Assembly: GCA_038235275.1 (NCBI GenBank)
Contig: JBBSUC010000008.1
Span: 1 to 64,000, forward strand
DNA length: 64,000 nucleotides
Direction of reading: 5' to 3'
Source: Persicitalea sp038235275
Lineage (GTDB): Bacteria > Bacteroidota > Bacteroidia > Cytophagales > Spirosomataceae
In this document: piece after piece, positions 62,978 through 64,000 of the stretch
How the letters are laid out: every line of letters begins with the position of its first letter
How positions within the stretch are numbered: the first letter of the stretch is position 1
Translations under genes and position numbers: made by a program
Notes under the pieces: model-generated
Told to the model about the DNA's origin: nothing
The model's database searches: none
Seen by the model: only the letters and a program-made list of their open reading frames with translations

Positions 62978-63862
62978 TCAGTCGCCCTGCGTGGTCAATG
63001 CCCATAGTTTTACGGCCTCAACAGCTTCTTTCACATCGTGGACACGCAGTATATTTGCTCCCTTTTGCAAAGCAAACATATTCAAGGCAGTCGTGCCGTT
63101 GAGGGCTTCGACGGGTGTTACGCCCAAACTGCGCCAAATCATGGACTTGCGGGACAAGCCAACCAATAAGGGAGCATTTAATTCCTGAAAAATAACCAGA
63201 TTATTTAACAACTCGAAATTTTGCGGTACGTTCTTGGCAAAGCCAAATCCCGGGTCGACGATGATGTCGGCAAGGCCCAGGGAACGCAATTGACCCAACT
63301 TTTGGGCTATTTCATTTAAGATATCCCGCACCAAATGCGCGTACTGATTTTCTTTGGTCATCGTTTGCGGCGTTCCCCGCATATGCATCAATACGTAAGA
63401 TGCGCCCAACTCGGCAACCGTTCCAAACATTGCTTCATCCAGATTACCGCCAGAAACATCGTTGACAATGGTTGCCCCCGCTCCAACCGCCTTCCTTGCA
63501 ACCTCGCTACGAAAGGTGTCAATCGAAATTATTGCGTCAGGAAAATTGCCAATAAGGGCCTCGATTATTGGAAGAATACGATCGCATTCCTCGTTTAGGG
63601 AAATATGCGTTGCTCCAGGTCTCGTAGAATAGCCTCCCACGTCCAAAATCGCCGCTCCATCGCTCAACATTTGGCCCGCTTCTTGAATGTATCGATCTGA
63701 ATGAGGATCGAATCGGCTGCCTCCGTAAAAAGAATCAGGCGTGATATTCAGAATTCCCATTACTGCGGGTGTACCCAAATCGAGCAGTCGACCCGCCAGA
63801 TTGAGGGTTTTCTTCTTAAATTGCGACGTTGAAGCGGCTTTCAGCTCTGGGCGGTCAGCCAT
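62978..63862 (-). CDS. folP: Dihydropteroate synthase
   Basis: Joins p-aminobenzoate to dihydropterin pyrophosphate in folate synthesis; the sulfonamide target. Family motifs are VMGILNITPDSFYGGSRF, ILDVGGYSTRPGA, ISIDTFRSEVA, IVNDVSGG, MHMRGTP and VDPGFGFAKN. At 294 residues it is normal. It is transcribed toward cdaA and is divergent from the DUF1599 gene. Confidence 0.96.
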   Translation of the reverse strand: MADRPELKAASTSQFKKKTLNLAGRLLDLGTPAVMGILNITPDSFYGGSRFDPHSDRYIQEAGQMLSDGAAILDVGGYSTRPGATHISLNEECDRILPIIEALIGNFPDAIISIDTFRSEVARKAVGAGATIVNDVSGGNLDEAMFGTVAELGASYVLMHMRGTPQTMTKENQYAHLVRDILNEIAQKLGQLRSLGLADIIVDPGFGFAKNVPQNFELLNNLVIFQELNAPLLVGLSRKSMIWRSLGVTPVEALNGTTALNMFALQKGANILRVHDVKEAVEAVKLWALTTQGD

Positions 63863-63908
63863 CAGCTATTTTGATTAAAGTATACTTACTGTATTTTCTA
63901 TCTTCCTA

Positions 63909-64000
63909 TTGAAACCAACTGAAATTGAATACGAAGAGATTATAGCTTATTGCCGGGATCTTTTTGTCAAAAAAAATAAAGACTACGGTACTTCGTGGCG
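63909..64000 (+). CDS. DUF1599 domain protein, N-terminus (partial)
   Basis: From TTG 63909 the frame reads KPTEIEYEEIIAYCRDLFVK then KNKDYGTSW and runs off the window. CRDLFxKKNKDYGTxW is the start of DUF1599 (nucleotide-modification-associated domain), commonly placed divergent from folP in Bacteroidota. Function is not established. Confidence 0.75.
   Translation, partial: MKPTEIEYEEIIAYCRDLFVKKNKDYGTSW

Overview
The window looks like chromosomal DNA of a Bacteroidota bacterium, most likely a Cytophagales / Spirosomaceae-type organism. The reasons are two type IX secretion (T9SS) C-terminal sorting domains plus the remnant of a third, repeated phylum-specific promoters (TTTG or TTG, 16-22 nt, TAnnTTTG), frequent TTG/GTG starts, a fused malic enzyme-phosphotransacetylase, a chorismate mutase-prephenate dehydratase, and the DUF1599 / folP / cdaA and DUF3822-coaD neighbourhoods. 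I saw no tRNA, rRNA or CRISPR array.

Layout. Bases 1-147: end of an IS3-like insertion sequence that has removed the 5' part of a PA14 / carbohydrate-binding-like T9SS protein gene (to 2353). 2.4-5.5 kb: pheA and parE on the minus strand. 5.7-31.5 kb: a long surface-polysaccharide locus. It starts with an outer-membrane SLBB export protein, a Wzz-like chain-length protein, an ABC exporter (Wzm/Wzt), an aminotransferase / WbqC / acetyltransferase set, about a dozen glycosyltransferases and modifying enzymes, and a Wzy/WaaL-like membrane protein, and it ends with a WecA-like initiating phosphosugar transferase. A decayed T9SS gene tail lies inside this locus at 26.4 kb. 31.6-47 kb: housekeeping genes (malic enzyme, CysE, TetR regulator, peroxiredoxin, ROK kinase, a PPK1-family protein, pyrE, CNNM/CBS protein, two Nudix proteins, thioredoxin, coaD). 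46.5-57 kb: RecD-like helicase, sterol desaturase-like protein, GT39, Sua5, a GMC dehydrogenase with its small subunit, a T9SS type B protein and an ABC-F ATPase. 57-64 kb: beta-propeller protein, S9 peptidase, rpsT, cdaA, folP and the start of a DUF1599 gene.

How it fits together. The polysaccharide genes are sufficient on paper for initiation on undecaprenyl phosphate (30277), chain building by GT2/GT4/GT-C enzymes, amino-sugar and acetyl/methyl decoration, export through Wzm/Wzt and passage through the SLBB protein. No Wzx flippase was seen, which favours the ABC route even though a polymerase/ligase-like protein is present.

The most interesting signals are families whose catalytic residues have changed: a PPK1 homologue that has replaced at least five active-site residues, a diadenylate cyclase with EGA/GFRHR in place of DGA/GTRHR, a peroxiredoxin with Met in place of the active-site Thr and no normal start codon, and two adjacent glycosyltransferase-like proteins without the acidic metal motif. 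The IS junction and the T9SS remnant are the clearest genome-rearrangement marks. I did not find a clear new multi-gene defence or secretion system.
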